Source: Bacteroidota bacterium (GTDB lineage: Bacteria; Bacteroidota; Ignavibacteria; Kryptoniales; JAKASW01). From it: a stretch of DNA of 64,000 nt. Numbering within the stretch: position 1 is the first letter of the stretch; each line of letters opens with the position of its first letter. The notes beneath the pieces are model-generated. The model saw only the letters and a program-made list of their open reading frames with translations, ran no database searches and had not been told where the DNA came from. The translations under genes and the position numbers were made by a program. The stretch is taken from NCBI GenBank assembly GCA_023381615.1, contig JAMCQL010000034.1, positions 1 to 64,000 on the forward strand. Reading direction: 5' to 3'. This document shows, piece after piece, positions 17,020 through 26,262 of this stretch.

Positions 17020-18951
17020 TTATGGGTCATATGTATTAAACTGCGTCCAATGGCAGACTCCGCTCATCGAACAATTGCTTTCGGAATAGTTAAAAGGCCC
17101 GCTGGCTTTGCGAAATCCAGTGATCACTAACTTGTTATACGTGCCGGTGCCATTGTAGTTGTACGGATACGGATCAGATGCATATCCTATGAGCCTTGAG
17201 CGTTTAGAACCGTGCGGAACAACCACATGGCAAGTAATACACTTCACCGACGAACTTTGATGGGGTCCTCTAGAATGTACTCTATTTTGCCAAGTTCCGC
17301 CGCTGTACATGGGGTGACAATTGACGCAGAACAAATCGTTTTGCCAATTGTTCTGGTTGTTCTTGACATCATAAAGCGACCATAAGGCACCGCTCGCATT
17401 GGTGGGCCAATATTTTGCAGTTCCGGTGAGCATGTACTTATAATTTGAACCATGCGGGCCCTGCGGTACTGTTGAGGACGTAGGCTGATCGTTACCATGA
17501 CAGTCGCTGCAGTACATTGTCTGATTGCCGACATTATTCCACGTGGAGGTCATTTGGCTCGTGGTAAGCGTCTTTGGAGCGTATGATCCCGTCTGGTTAT
17601 TCGATCCTACTTCCACCGGATGCGCGGAATAGTTGTTTACGTTATACTCCATTGCTTGATCAGTAATGTTTGTACCTGACGGACCAATAATTGTAGTAAC
17701 GCCTGTCGGCGCTGAGCCAACTCCGTAGTATGAATGGCATTTGAAACATATCTGATATTCTTTAACTGCCGGATCATTCCGTGTGAAACTTGTCGGCTGC
17801 AGCCACTTTGCAGTGGAAGACGGTTCTAAACCCCATACACCCGATAAAACACTTGAAACGGCATCCGATTGTGTTGTATGAAGTCCGCTTTTTGCTGCAT
17901 GGGGATTATGACAGTCGGAGCACTCGGCATGGCGATTGGGCGGGCTTACATCCGCAGAATTTTCAGTGGAAGTATTCGTAATCGGTGACGCATTCACTGG
18001 ATTGTGCTTTCCACTAATATCGTAAGTCGGATGGCGGTACATTTTTGAAAACGGTCCACCGCTTACATTTGATACGTTCTTTTCAGTTATTCCACCGTTG
18101 GTCTTTCCTTTGTGACATGGGTCGCATACTCCTTCCTCCGTACTCTTCAATAATCGAGCAGCGCCCGGCGCGGAATGCGGCTTGTGGCAGCTTTCGCACC
18201 CATTATTCGCAACAGTCGAATAGCCCGTATGGCTCAAGCCGGTCGGCATTGTTTTTGGTGAAGATTGGTGAATCGACGGATTGGTTGACCAGTATGCGTT
18301 CTTGTGACACATCAAGCAAAGTGCAGAGCCGGCATTGTTCATTTTCAGAAACTTCTTCGTCGTTGGATCTATATCCTCTTTGTGAGGATCATGACATGTG
18401 GTGCATCTGATGTCGTCTGTAGTCACCTTTGCGTGAACGTTATGGCAGCCCGAGCAATTGAACTGATTCTGTTTGGCATGATCAAAAACTATAGCAATTG
18501 GATGATCATTAGACAGGTTTGCGCCGGTGCTTCCACCGATGTTGCTGGAGGCACTTGCAGACAACGACTGATCCGGGTCAAGCAATGACCCTCCACTTAC
18601 AGGGATCGTTCCTGTACCTACCGCTCCTATTGCAATTGTACCATCATGACATGAAAGACAAAGTTTTGATGAAGAGTTAGGATACTGAGTCTGGAACGTA
18701 GAGAGCATAGTGCTGCTTGCGTACTGGCTGTACGACACAGATGACATGGTGTGATCCCAAAGTGGAACCGACGGCGAAGCATGATGAGGAATGTGACAGA
18801 ATTTGCATACTTCTTGTTCGGTTGTTGACTTTATCGTTCCAGGTCCGCTAACAGAAAGATTGTGTTTCGAAAGAAGGATCTGTGCATTACCCGACAAGGC
18901 ATGCGTCATAAGGCCGAGAATAATTAAGCAATATTTGACATAACTTCTCAT
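17020..18951 (-). CDS. Large multiheme cytochrome c, 12 CXXCH plus one CX5CH
   Basis: 643 aa with a signal peptide ending near GNAQ. Canonical motifs are CKFCH, CLSCH, CSGCH, CTTCH, CLMCH, CESCH, CDPCH, CSDCH (twice), CFKCH, CVNCH and CITCH. CSMSGVCH near the C-terminus may be a thirteenth, unusual site. Long Ser/Thr/Asn/Gly-rich linkers separate heme groups, typical of exported surface cytochromes. The first ~170 residues (EVCKFCH...VPLW, LCLSCHDGT, LSNDHP) are homologous to the tetraheme protein at 23422-24111. The gene sits 4 nt after the NHL protein gene in the barrel-kinase-NHL-cytochrome operon. Confidence 0.88.
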   Translation of the reverse strand: MRSYVKYCLIILGLMTHALSGNAQILLSKHNLSVSGPGTIKSTTEQEVCKFCHIPHHASPSVPLWDHTMSSVSYSQYASSTMLSTFQTQYPNSSSKLCLSCHDGTIAIGAVGTGTIPVSGGSLLDPDQSLSASASSNIGGSTGANLSNDHPIAIVFDHAKQNQFNCSGCHNVHAKVTTDDIRCTTCHDPHKEDIDPTTKKFLKMNNAGSALCLMCHKNAYWSTNPSIHQSSPKTMPTGLSHTGYSTVANNGCESCHKPHSAPGAARLLKSTEEGVCDPCHKGKTNGGITEKNVSNVSGGPFSKMYRHPTYDISGKHNPVNASPITNTSTENSADVSPPNRHAECSDCHNPHAAKSGLHTTQSDAVSSVLSGVWGLEPSSTAKWLQPTSFTRNDPAVKEYQICFKCHSYYGVGSAPTGVTTIIGPSGTNITDQAMEYNVNNYSAHPVEVGSNNQTGSYAPKTLTTSQMTSTWNNVGNQTMYCSDCHGNDQPTSSTVPQGPHGSNYKYMLTGTAKYWPTNASGALWSLYDVKNNQNNWQNDLFCVNCHPMYSGGTWQNRVHSRGPHQSSSVKCITCHVVVPHGSKRSRLIGYASDPYPYNYNGTGTYNKLVITGFRKASGPFNYSESNCSMSGVCHWTQFNTYDP

Positions 18952-18955
18952 GCTG

Positions 18956-19975
18956 TTACTTCAGATACTGAAATACTTGAACACGCTTGTTGCCTGAATC
19001 CACAACGTAGATGCGATCCTTCGAGTCGATGAAAATTCCCGAAGGAAGGAGAAAATTACCAAACTTGTTCCCTGAGCCTCCAAAAGCCATTAGAAGTTTT
19101 CCTTCCTGATCGAAGATTTGCACAACATCGAAAAGCGCGTCGACAACATAGATGTGCCCGTCATTGTCTAACGCGATTCCCTTGGGACGCGCAAAATCGC
19201 CGAATCCATTCCCTAACCGGCCAAACTTGTAAACGAATGTTCCATCAGCGCGGAGGACTTGAATCCGAAAATTCATCGCATCGACAACGTAAAATCTATC
19301 AGCAACAGCCTCACGTGTATCATTTCCGGCACAGAGATACACTGGAAAGTTAAACTCCCGATCTGCAGTGCCTCTCCCACCGATGCGAAACTTTTCATGC
19401 CCCTGTAAGTCAAAAACAATTATCTGGTTTGCTCCCGTATCTGTCACATAGAGCAATCCGCCGTATATCGATATTCCCGTGGGTCTCGTCAATCCATCCT
19501 TAATTGAAAATAGATAATTCCCCTTTTTATCAAACACCATTACTTCACCCAGTTCAGAGTCAGTTACATAAAACGTCTCATCGGGTGCTACGGCCAAACC
19601 GATAGGCGACTTAAGCAGGTGGACGTTCCCTCCTTTGATGAACTTATACTCTTTGCGTTCGAAGTCAAAAATGTGCACACCGTGGTCACCTATATCTGTT
19701 ACGTAGATGCGGCCGTCACTGTCGACGGCAACGCTCTGCGGTCTGACGAGAGAACCAACGTTATCCTCTGCACCCAGAATAAAATCTATAGCTTTCTTCC
19801 ACCAAGGTTTTTCTATACCGATATCCGCTTTGCTTGAAAACGCATAGAGGAACTCTATCCGCGGCTTTTCCGGGGGCAGCGGCCAGACAAGTTTTCTGCT
19901 CGACTTTTGCTGAGGCAAACCATCAGCATTGAAGAGACTCACAAACATCAAAGCAATCAAAAATGGCTTCATCAT
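18956..19975 (-). CDS. NHL-repeat beta-propeller protein, cytochrome-associated
   Basis: 339-aa exported protein with a short signal sequence. It has the motif WPLPPEKPRIEF (about residues 31-42), then five to six NHL blades, each with xxPxGIAVDxxGxIYVVDxxxxxVQVFD (for example around residues 77, 165, 235 and 285). Such propellers often sit beside outer-membrane multiheme cytochromes and are thought to act as scaffolds. The start overlaps the kinase gene by 4 nt, and the stop lies 4 nt before the large cytochrome, so the three are co-expressed. It is paralogous to the lipoprotein at 24337-25377, which carries the same WPxPPEKPRIEF motif. Confidence 0.82.
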   Translation of the reverse strand: MMKPFLIALMFVSLFNADGLPQQKSSRKLVWPLPPEKPRIEFLYAFSSKADIGIEKPWWKKAIDFILGAEDNVGSLVRPQSVAVDSDGRIYVTDIGDHGVHIFDFERKEYKFIKGGNVHLLKSPIGLAVAPDETFYVTDSELGEVMVFDKKGNYLFSIKDGLTRPTGISIYGGLLYVTDTGANQIIVFDLQGHEKFRIGGRGTADREFNFPVYLCAGNDTREAVADRFYVVDAMNFRIQVLRADGTFVYKFGRLGNGFGDFARPKGIALDNDGHIYVVDALFDVVQIFDQEGKLLMAFGGSGNKFGNFLLPSGIFIDSKDRIYVVDSGNKRVQVFQYLK

Positions 19976-21540
19976 GCAACCGTTTGCGCTGTTACTTCTA
20001 TCACTTTCATGAACCTCGAGCTCTCCACACCTGTAGGAATCCTCACCGTGAACGTCGTGCCCTTGTCAATCCCGCTTTCGAAAAAGATCTCGCCGTGATG
20101 CTGCTCGATTATCCTCTTCGTCACAGCTAAGCCGAGTCCGGTTCCGTTACGTTTTCCAAACGTAACAAAGGGATCGAATATCTTGTCGTGAATTTCCACC
20201 GGAATTCCGCAGCCCGTATCGCTTATCCTAAACACAATGTGTCCATCCTCTCGGTCTGTGACGAGCAAAATCTCGCCATCTTTAGAAATCGCGTCCTCAG
20301 CGTTGTTTATGATGTTGAACAATGCCCGCTCCAAACGGTTGTCGTCGAATCGCGCACTGCCTGCACATCCATGATGAACAATAAGGTGAATTTTCTTTGA
20401 GTCAAGTTGACGCACGGCAGCCGATGAGATCGAATTTACGAATTCCTCCACGTCATGAATTTCCAATTGGAGTCTTATCTCGCCGCGCGAGAAATCAAGT
20501 AGTTCTTGCGTCATTGTGCTCATTCGGTCCAGAGAATTGTGAGCGATGCTGAAAATTCTTGACAACCTCTCATCAGTTTGGTCGCAGGTCATTTGCAAAG
20601 ACTCAAGCGCCAACCGTGTCGTCGTTATTGGATTTCTAAGATCGTGAACTATGCTTCCCGCCATCTGTCCTATCGTCGAAAGCCGCTCTTTACGTATCAA
20701 TTCACTCTGGACCTGCTTCAACCGTTCCCGCATGTTGTTGAAAGAACGTGCGAGTTTACCAAGTTCATCCTTGTGTCCCCCTTCGTCAACAACAAAATCC
20801 AAATTCCCACTCCCCACAACTTCAGTCGCTTGGACGAGCCGCCTGACAGGCTTCAACACAAGGAACTTGAAATTAGTAACGCCGACTACTGAGCCGACAA
20901 TTGCGAATATGAGAAAAGCCCAGACAGAACGCGCCCAGTTTGCTCTCATAACTGAAGTTACGTTTGGGGTCGAGACATACATATGTACAACACCTATGAC
21001 TGCGCCAACGGGAACGTCATGGCATGATTGACATTTCTTTTCTGCCCGAAGTGAGACAAAGGCTTCGACGCTGTCGCCTTTGAAGAAACAGAGCGGCGCA
21101 GTTGAGGAAGTTGTTTTTATCTCATCTAACAAATGACCGTCAAGAATGTCTGCGCGCTGCAGCTGCTTGAGACGTTCAATATTTTCTGGACGAAGGAGAT
21201 TTGAATCTAGATGTAAATTCTGGAACTGAAATTGAAATTGGAGGTGCTTTACATTTCCAATATTCACCCCATGCTCTTCTGATCCTTGAGTAACATTAGG
21301 AATACCGGCAACCATATTATTATAAGAACGGGCTGTAACGAGATTGTACACTGCCATTGCTTGTGTTCTTGCAAAACTCTCTGTCAACTCAAGTACTTGG
21401 TTTCTTTCATGGGTATAATTGAGATATATGCTCAATGCAACCGCAATCAGAAACAGCGGCATGATTATCAGATAAAACTTTGCTAAGAGGTTCATATTAC
21501 TAAATGTCACTTTGGTGCTTGCTTTCTGCTTATTCATCAC
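19972..21540 (-). CDS. Sensor histidine kinase with a c-type heme sensor domain
   Basis: 522-aa membrane kinase. TM1 about 20-41, extracytoplasmic sensor 42-204, TM2 about 205-226, HAMP 227-280, HisKA with His299 (SIVHDLRNP) and HATPase (NIINNAEDA, DTGCGIP, GTGLGL). The sensor contains CQSCH at 170-174 followed by VGAVIGVVHMYVS, so a covalently bound heme can report redox state or a gas or acceptor. The start is GTG at 21540, or the ATG one codon later. Lying between an outer-membrane barrel gene (6 nt) and the NHL gene (4-nt overlap), it probably senses the activity of the same electron-transfer system. Its partner may be the single-domain regulator at 25804-26235. Confidence 0.88.
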   Translation of the reverse strand: MMNKQKASTKVTFSNMNLLAKFYLIIMPLFLIAVALSIYLNYTHERNQVLELTESFARTQAMAVYNLVTARSYNNMVAGIPNVTQGSEEHGVNIGNVKHLQFQFQFQNLHLDSNLLRPENIERLKQLQRADILDGHLLDEIKTTSSTAPLCFFKGDSVEAFVSLRAEKKCQSCHDVPVGAVIGVVHMYVSTPNVTSVMRANWARSVWAFLIFAIVGSVVGVTNFKFLVLKPVRRLVQATEVVGSGNLDFVVDEGGHKDELGKLARSFNNMRERLKQVQSELIRKERLSTIGQMAGSIVHDLRNPITTTRLALESLQMTCDQTDERLSRIFSIAHNSLDRMSTMTQELLDFSRGEIRLQLEIHDVEEFVNSISSAAVRQLDSKKIHLIVHHGCAGSARFDDNRLERALFNIINNAEDAISKDGEILLVTDREDGHIVFRISDTGCGIPVEIHDKIFDPFVTFGKRNGTGLGLAVTKRIIEQHHGEIFFESGIDKGTTFTVRIPTGVESSRFMKVIEVTAQTVA

Positions 21541-21546
21541 ATTTGG

Positions 21547-23319
21547 TCATTGAAAACTAAAAGAAAATAGTCGATGGACTTCAAGAATTACTCCTTGCGT
21601 TTGAAAACCCGCAATGGTACGCAACGTATATCTTGCGGTAAACGTAAAGGCATAAAATTGGTAGTTTGCAATTCCGTCAATTCCCAAAATAAGTAACTTT
21701 GTGACGTTATTGAACGATCTTTCGCCTCTTAATTGGAAAGTAAGATTTCGGATAAGTCCGGACTCTGAGATGTTGACGCTCGTCTGAGTTACCTTTTCAA
21801 GGTACCATGAAGATATCCAACTTTGATAATGTCGAATCTCAACGGCTGTAGTCGGTGTCAATCGGGTTATAATATTGCCGCCAACTCGCGTGACCGATAG
21901 CGGAGAAATAGTAGTGTAAGTAAGGTATTTTGAATCGCTGCGGGAAGCCTCAGCTCCGATAATAAATCTAGGAATTATGCTAGTGGTAGTTCTCAACATT
22001 ATATTATTCTGTACTATGTTTCCAAGACTATAAGTCGTCGCAAACGACGCATCGTTTCGAAGTATAATTTCCAAGCCTTTAATTGCAGGTGAGGTGCCAC
22101 CGATACTCAACTGCGATTGTTGAACAAATCTTCTTGGACTGAGAGAATACCTTTCAAAACCAAAACTTGTCGAAGCAGAGCCTGTTATTTCAGCAATCGA
22201 AGTCGGTTTGTTAAAATAAACCTGAGCGTTTCCTTCTCCCCTGTCAACTGTTGTTCCAACATCGCCGAGTTCGTTTTCCTGAACCAGATAAGACGCCCCG
22301 AATAATCCTTGAACATTGTTTGAGAAAGAGACATGCGTTTGCTCCACTATTGAATTCGCATTGCTCCTGTTTGTTAGAAAACCTTGATAGATACCTTGTG
22401 CGTTCTTCAACTTTAATTCATGTTGAACTTTATCACTCTCCTTGTAGGTCGTCCCAACCTCTGCGGTCATAATCGTTCCATAATCGCGAGATGAATAGAT
22501 GACGTTAGAATAAACTTCTGTTTGGTTTGACACCTTTGAGTTTCCATAAAACTGGAATTCGTTATTTGTTCGTCTTATCTGGGCGAACTCGAAAGAACCA
22601 CCCAAAGGGTTAGCCGATGATGGATAACCGGTCGGTATCTTCAGATCGGATTGAAACCGTGTCCCTGAATATTGAAATGAATATTGTGCCGTTCCCTTAC
22701 GGTTTGAATTGGATAATCTCAGAGAAAGTACATCGCTCCTATCGCTGGTTGGGAAAATGTCGCTGATCGCTCGATTGCCGCTGCGTTCGATTGATAAATC
22801 AACTTGTGGAATATATGCGTTTTTCTGCAGGCTCCACCGAAGTCCCATTGTTTCAACTTCATTTGAAGTTTGAATCATCGGAGCGGAAAGATTAGACATA
22901 TCTCCGGAACTCATGTTCTCGGATAAGGAACGCACTGCATAAAATTGAACAGGATAACCTGTCTTCTCCAGAAGGGATAGAGACACATTATAGTAGCCGA
23001 GATTGCGGTTCCGCAGGGATTGAGTAGACCCAAGCCATTTGTTTTTTGACGAAAAGTCAGTTAGGGACGTTTGGATGCTGAAGTTGAGAAGCTGTGGGTC
23101 GAGAGCAAATCCGTTTACGCCAAGTACATAAAATTGTCCGTAGGTTTGTAGATCAAGGCCGTCCTGGGCTTGGCGCGTATGATAAGAGGAGAAATTATTT
23201 CTTAAATCGAGCGAGATACTTTTGATTTGTCCTAATACTGCCGCTGTGGGTAGAAGACATACCACCAACGCAGAAGCAAATTTTCTTATCATCCATCTGT
23301 TCGTAGAGAGCCACTTCAT
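21547..23319 (-). CDS. Outer-membrane beta-barrel, candidate electron-conduit porin
   Basis: 590 aa. After a signal peptide (cleavage near VLGQ), the rest alternates polar and hydrophobic residues in many amphipathic strands separated by Ser/Asn/Gly/Thr-rich loops. It ends in RLFSFSFQ, an aromatic terminal strand typical of barrel proteins. No heme motif and no TonB box or plug are visible. Its size, and the neighbouring cytochromes and NHL propeller, fit the porin of a porin-cytochrome conduit, but I see no specific MtrB or OmbB signature. It is first in the barrel-kinase-NHL-cytochrome operon. Confidence 0.7.
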   Translation of the reverse strand: MKWLSTNRWMIRKFASALVVCLLPTAAVLGQIKSISLDLRNNFSSYHTRQAQDGLDLQTYGQFYVLGVNGFALDPQLLNFSIQTSLTDFSSKNKWLGSTQSLRNRNLGYYNVSLSLLEKTGYPVQFYAVRSLSENMSSGDMSNLSAPMIQTSNEVETMGLRWSLQKNAYIPQVDLSIERSGNRAISDIFPTSDRSDVLSLRLSNSNRKGTAQYSFQYSGTRFQSDLKIPTGYPSSANPLGGSFEFAQIRRTNNEFQFYGNSKVSNQTEVYSNVIYSSRDYGTIMTAEVGTTYKESDKVQHELKLKNAQGIYQGFLTNRSNANSIVEQTHVSFSNNVQGLFGASYLVQENELGDVGTTVDRGEGNAQVYFNKPTSIAEITGSASTSFGFERYSLSPRRFVQQSQLSIGGTSPAIKGLEIILRNDASFATTYSLGNIVQNNIMLRTTTSIIPRFIIGAEASRSDSKYLTYTTISPLSVTRVGGNIITRLTPTTAVEIRHYQSWISSWYLEKVTQTSVNISESGLIRNLTFQLRGERSFNNVTKLLILGIDGIANYQFYAFTFTARYTLRTIAGFQTQGVILEVHRLFSFSFQ

Positions 23320-23363
23320 TTTTCAATACCTTGCAAAGAAAATGTCCAGCAACCGGCTTCATT

Positions 23364-23404
23364 CCACCTAAAGGTGGTGGAGGTTCGATCAATGCCGAAC
23401 CTCC
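23364..23404 (-). other. Tandem stem-loops between tetraheme cytochrome and barrel genes
   Basis: CCACCT-aa-AGGTGG (23364-23377) and GGAGGTTCG/CGAACCTCC (23379-23387 with 23396-23404) form two adjacent hairpins. No T-run follows on the minus strand, so this is unlikely to be a simple terminator. It may separate expression of the abundant cytochrome from the barrel downstream. Confidence 0.5.
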
Positions 23405-23421
23405 ACTCATTACGTTGAACA

Positions 23422-24111
23422 CTACTTGTTATGGCAGGTAAAGCACATCTGGCTTCCCGTATTTGCAACACGCAAAAACGTGGGATGGCCTGCGCCCGTC
23501 TTGTGCGGATCGTGACACGAGGTGCACTCCAGGGTAGCTGTTGCAACGGCACTGCCCTCGAGCGGGAGACTTATGCCGTTATAGCTTACGACAGCCTTCG
23601 TGCCTGACAATGCAGCTGTTCTCAAGCCGTTGTCACCGGATGTCACTTCGCTATTGTATGATGTTTGATACACGAAGCCCACCGGATGGTCGTTCGAAAG
23701 ATCTACGCCTATCGAATCCCAGCCGCTCATGTTACTGGCTGTCATAGTTGGCGCCGTGCCGACCCCCCTTCCTGGATTATTCAAAAGACTGTTGAACGCA
23801 ACGGTACCATCATGACAGCTCAAGCAATTTTTAGAAGCGTTGCCAGGCTGTCCAGGAGTCTGCTCCATGCTCGGGCTTGTATACACCGTGTATGTGGCTG
23901 CAGAGGCAGTTCTGTTCCACAGAACCGTGGTCGAAGACTGTGAGTGGGGGGTATGACAGAAGACGCAGACTTCATCCACGTTGGTGGATTTGATTGCCTG
24001 TCCGCCACTTGACGAAAGGTCGTGGTAGCTGTTTCTTATTTGCGCTGTTGAAATTTGTGCTGCAATAAGCACGCCCAGCAGCACAACTGCGGATTTGACG
24101 ATGTTTTTCAT
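23422..24111 (-). CDS. Tetraheme cytochrome c
   Basis: 229-aa exported cytochrome with CVFCH, CLSCH, CTSCH and CFTCH. The ORF track begins at 24252, but the ATG at 24111 has a strong AGGAG 8 nt upstream and starts a proper signal peptide (MKNIVKSAVVLLGVLIAAQ), so the upstream 47 codons are discarded. It matches the N-terminal portion of the 12-heme cytochrome in motif order, including EVCxFCHxPH, a Leu-Trp pair, CLSCHDGT and LSNDHP. A -24/-12-like site lies about 60 bp upstream of the ATG. It probably is a periplasmic or surface shuttle in the same pathway. Confidence 0.87.
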   Translation of the reverse strand: MKNIVKSAVVLLGVLIAAQISTAQIRNSYHDLSSSGGQAIKSTNVDEVCVFCHTPHSQSSTTVLWNRTASAATYTVYTSPSMEQTPGQPGNASKNCLSCHDGTVAFNSLLNNPGRGVGTAPTMTASNMSGWDSIGVDLSNDHPVGFVYQTSYNSEVTSGDNGLRTAALSGTKAVVSYNGISLPLEGSAVATATLECTSCHDPHKTGAGHPTFLRVANTGSQMCFTCHNK

Positions 24112-24168
24112 TTTCACTTCTCCTAATTGTTTGTTCCAAAGAAAAATTTTCAACTTCATATTACATGG

Positions 24169-24184
24169 GACAATTGCTATGCCA
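24169..24184 (-). promoter_or_regulatory. Possible sigma-54 promoter upstream of tetraheme cytochrome
   Basis: On the minus strand TGGCAT-AGCAA-TTGTC resembles TGGCAC-N5-TTGCA with correct spacing, but the conserved -12 C is replaced by T. The predicted start lies about 45 nt before the ATG at 24111. Confidence 0.35.
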
Positions 24185-24336
24185 TAAGGAGCAGATTTAC
24201 CTATCGACAAAGTGATAAAACCGCCAAAAACACTGCAAGAAACAACAGACATCTGCCTACGAAATAATGCAGATTCACAGATCTTTCCCCCTCAGTGTAG
24301 ATTGGGTGGTATTACGCAGTTGCTGGGTTAAATGGC

Positions 24337-25377
24337 TCAGTTTCCCCCTAAGAACCTGAAAACCTCCACGCGGCTATTGAGCTGGTCAACTACATAGATG
24401 AAATCATGTTGGTCAATAAAGATTCCCGCCGGGAGATCGAATTCTCCAGGTCCCGATCCCGCTGTTCCAATGAAAAGGAGTATTTGCCCCTTATCGTCGA
24501 ATATCTGAAAATTGTCAAATGCTGCATCAACCACGTAGATGTGATTCTGAGAATCAACGGCAATCCCCTTTGGACGCGAAAATGAGCCCGGCCGATCTCC
24601 TAATGATCCAAATTTGTATAAGAATTTCCCGTTGAGATCAAATATCTGGACACGAAAATTCATTGTGTCCATAACATAGACTTTGCCATCACGCACAAAA
24701 ATGTTAGTGGGATAGTTAAATTCGCCATCACCGCCGCCACGTTTTCCAAAAGAGAACAGGAACTTACCTGAGCGGTCATAAACACGGACTTCGTGTTTCC
24801 CTGTGTCGACGACGTACAATCTTTTAGTCCCCTCGTCGTAAGCCAAACCGCTTGGAGAAACAAACTCATCTTTTGCCCCGATCGCCATTTTGAGATTTCC
24901 CTGAAGATCATATCCAAAAACGCGCTTGAGCCTGCTGTCGGACACAAAGACCATACTGTCACCTATGGTAATACCTGTCGGAAGCGATAGTTTCCCCTCG
25001 CCAGCGTCTCCTATCATTCTAACTTTTTTTTCAACCTTATCGAAAACGAATACCTGTCCTAATCCCGTATCGGTCACATAAACTCGTCCCATTGAATCAA
25101 CAGCTACACCATACGGTTTGAAAAGTCTATCTCGGCGGGATTGTCCCAGAAAAGCTGCGAGAAACGATTTAAAAAAGCTCGTTCCGAAATAGTTTCCGTC
25201 CCTAAGTATTTCAACAAACTCTATTCGCGGTTTTTCCGGCGGCGGTGGCCAGAAAAGCTCGGTTCTCTGAACCGATGCGGCGCATCCACCAAGAAACAAA
25301 ACAAAACTGAGCAATAGGAAGCTCTGGACCAATCTCACTGCAGTTTTCGTTGCTTTGAAATTCCTTACTTCATTCAT
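24337..25377 (-). CDS. NHL-repeat lipoprotein, cytochrome-associated
   Basis: 346 aa. Lipobox FLGGC near residue 32 marks a lipoprotein. FWPPPPEKPRIEFVEIL follows, and then five to six NHL blades of the form PxGIAVDSQNHIYVVDAAFDNFQIFD. It is paralogous to the NHL protein at 18956-19975, including the WPxPPEKPRIEF motif, and stands directly before the tetraheme cytochrome as the other stands before the 12-heme one. The lipid anchor would place this copy at the inner face of the outer membrane, or at the surface. A structural role in a cytochrome complex is inferred. Confidence 0.83.
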   Translation of the reverse strand: MNEVRNFKATKTAVRLVQSFLLLSFVLFLGGCAASVQRTELFWPPPPEKPRIEFVEILRDGNYFGTSFFKSFLAAFLGQSRRDRLFKPYGVAVDSMGRVYVTDTGLGQVFVFDKVEKKVRMIGDAGEGKLSLPTGITIGDSMVFVSDSRLKRVFGYDLQGNLKMAIGAKDEFVSPSGLAYDEGTKRLYVVDTGKHEVRVYDRSGKFLFSFGKRGGGDGEFNYPTNIFVRDGKVYVMDTMNFRVQIFDLNGKFLYKFGSLGDRPGSFSRPKGIAVDSQNHIYVVDAAFDNFQIFDDKGQILLFIGTAGSGPGEFDLPAGIFIDQHDFIYVVDQLNSRVEVFRFLGGN

Positions 25378-25803
25378 CCTTGAGTAATCCTTCTGATATA
25401 TAGTTTAAGACCTCTGAAAAACTTTTCAAACCGAGCAGGTTATCATACTGAACTTGTCCCGATATCTAAGACTGGCGAATAATCCTGGATTTGTCATTGA
25501 AGGAATGAAATTCCAAATGCCGCCTTGCGGCATGAGTTCTTTGCGTGTGGATGATAAACCTCTCCCTAACCCTCCTAATAGGAGAGGGAAGGGTGAGGTT
25601 TAAATCCCTGTCATATTTCCACTTATGTCCGATGAAACATTTCAATTGACAAATCTGGTGAATAATTGAGACGCTGAGCCGAAGGCTTCCCTTCGGGAAA
25701 ACGAGCCTGCACTGGAATCTGCCTCCGGCGGACAGTCCATGGTTCAGGGTGACAAAAAGGCGCTTTTTCAGGAGTCTCAGTCTCATCATGCGGCGGCGAA
25801 AGC
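25378..25803. repeat. Intergenic region with hairpin repeats
   Basis: No plausible gene in 426 bp. It contains ATGCCGC-ctt-GCGGCAT (25517-25533) and a CTCTCC/GGAGAG repeat (about 25560-25585) of a kind common in intergenic DNA of this group. A further repeat-like tract (CTCCGGCGGA, around 25721) follows. The ORFs predicted here are on the wrong strand or uninformative. I see no strong promoter for the NHL lipoprotein. Confidence 0.5.
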
Positions 25804-26235
25804 TTACTCGCCTTTACGTTTGCGCCTAAGTATCTCATTAACAAGGACGACCAATTCTGACAGGTTGAATGGCTTATCAACAAAGTAGTCTATGCCGCTT
25901 TCCGTTGCACGGCGTCTGGATAACTCATCGCCATAAGCTGTTATCATCATAACAACACTTTTTGGAAAAAGCTGTTTCGACGCCGTGGCAATCTCAAAGC
26001 CATCATGTTGAGGAAGCTTCATATCAGTGATCACTAGATCAAACTTAGAAGAATTTAGCTTATCGAACGCCTGTTCAGCGCTCCGTACACTTGAAGCTCT
26101 GTAGCCCGCTTTCCTCAGACTATTTTCCAGTGACCAGCATATTAGCGGCTCATCGTCAACAATAAGAATATTGTAAACCGAACCGTTGAGCAAGGAGAGC
26201 CCGTGATTTCTGTTAGTTCTAACAGTTGCGATCAT
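25804..26235 (-). CDS. Single-domain response regulator
   Basis: 143-aa receiver (CheY-like) protein with no output domain. The acidic pair is in ILIVDDEP (27-28), the phosphoacceptor is Asp71 (LVITDMKLP), and the switch residues are Thr98 and Lys120 (VDKPF). The N-terminus of about 20 residues is extra, but the ATG is the only start that keeps the receiver whole. An excellent -24/-12 element lies 28 nt upstream of the ATG, so the NtrC-type activator gene next door may drive it. It could relay the signal of one of the heme kinases or act as a phosphate sink. Confidence 0.85.
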   Translation of the reverse strand: MIATVRTNRNHGLSLLNGSVYNILIVDDEPLICWSLENSLRKAGYRASSVRSAEQAFDKLNSSKFDLVITDMKLPQHDGFEIATASKQLFPKSVVMMITAYGDELSRRRATESGIDYFVDKPFNLSELVVLVNEILRRKRKGE

Positions 26236-26262
26236 CTTATTTTTGTTTATCAGGAAATAAAG

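Noticed and set aside
23332-23349. Sigma-54-like site before the barrel gene (TGGACAT...TTTGCA)
   Set aside because: Spacing between GG and GC is 11 rather than 10 and the predicted start would fall about at the start codon.
24112-24252. Upstream extension of the tetraheme cytochrome
   Set aside because: Would place 47 residues before a textbook signal peptide; the internal ATG at 24111 has a strong Shine-Dalgarno.
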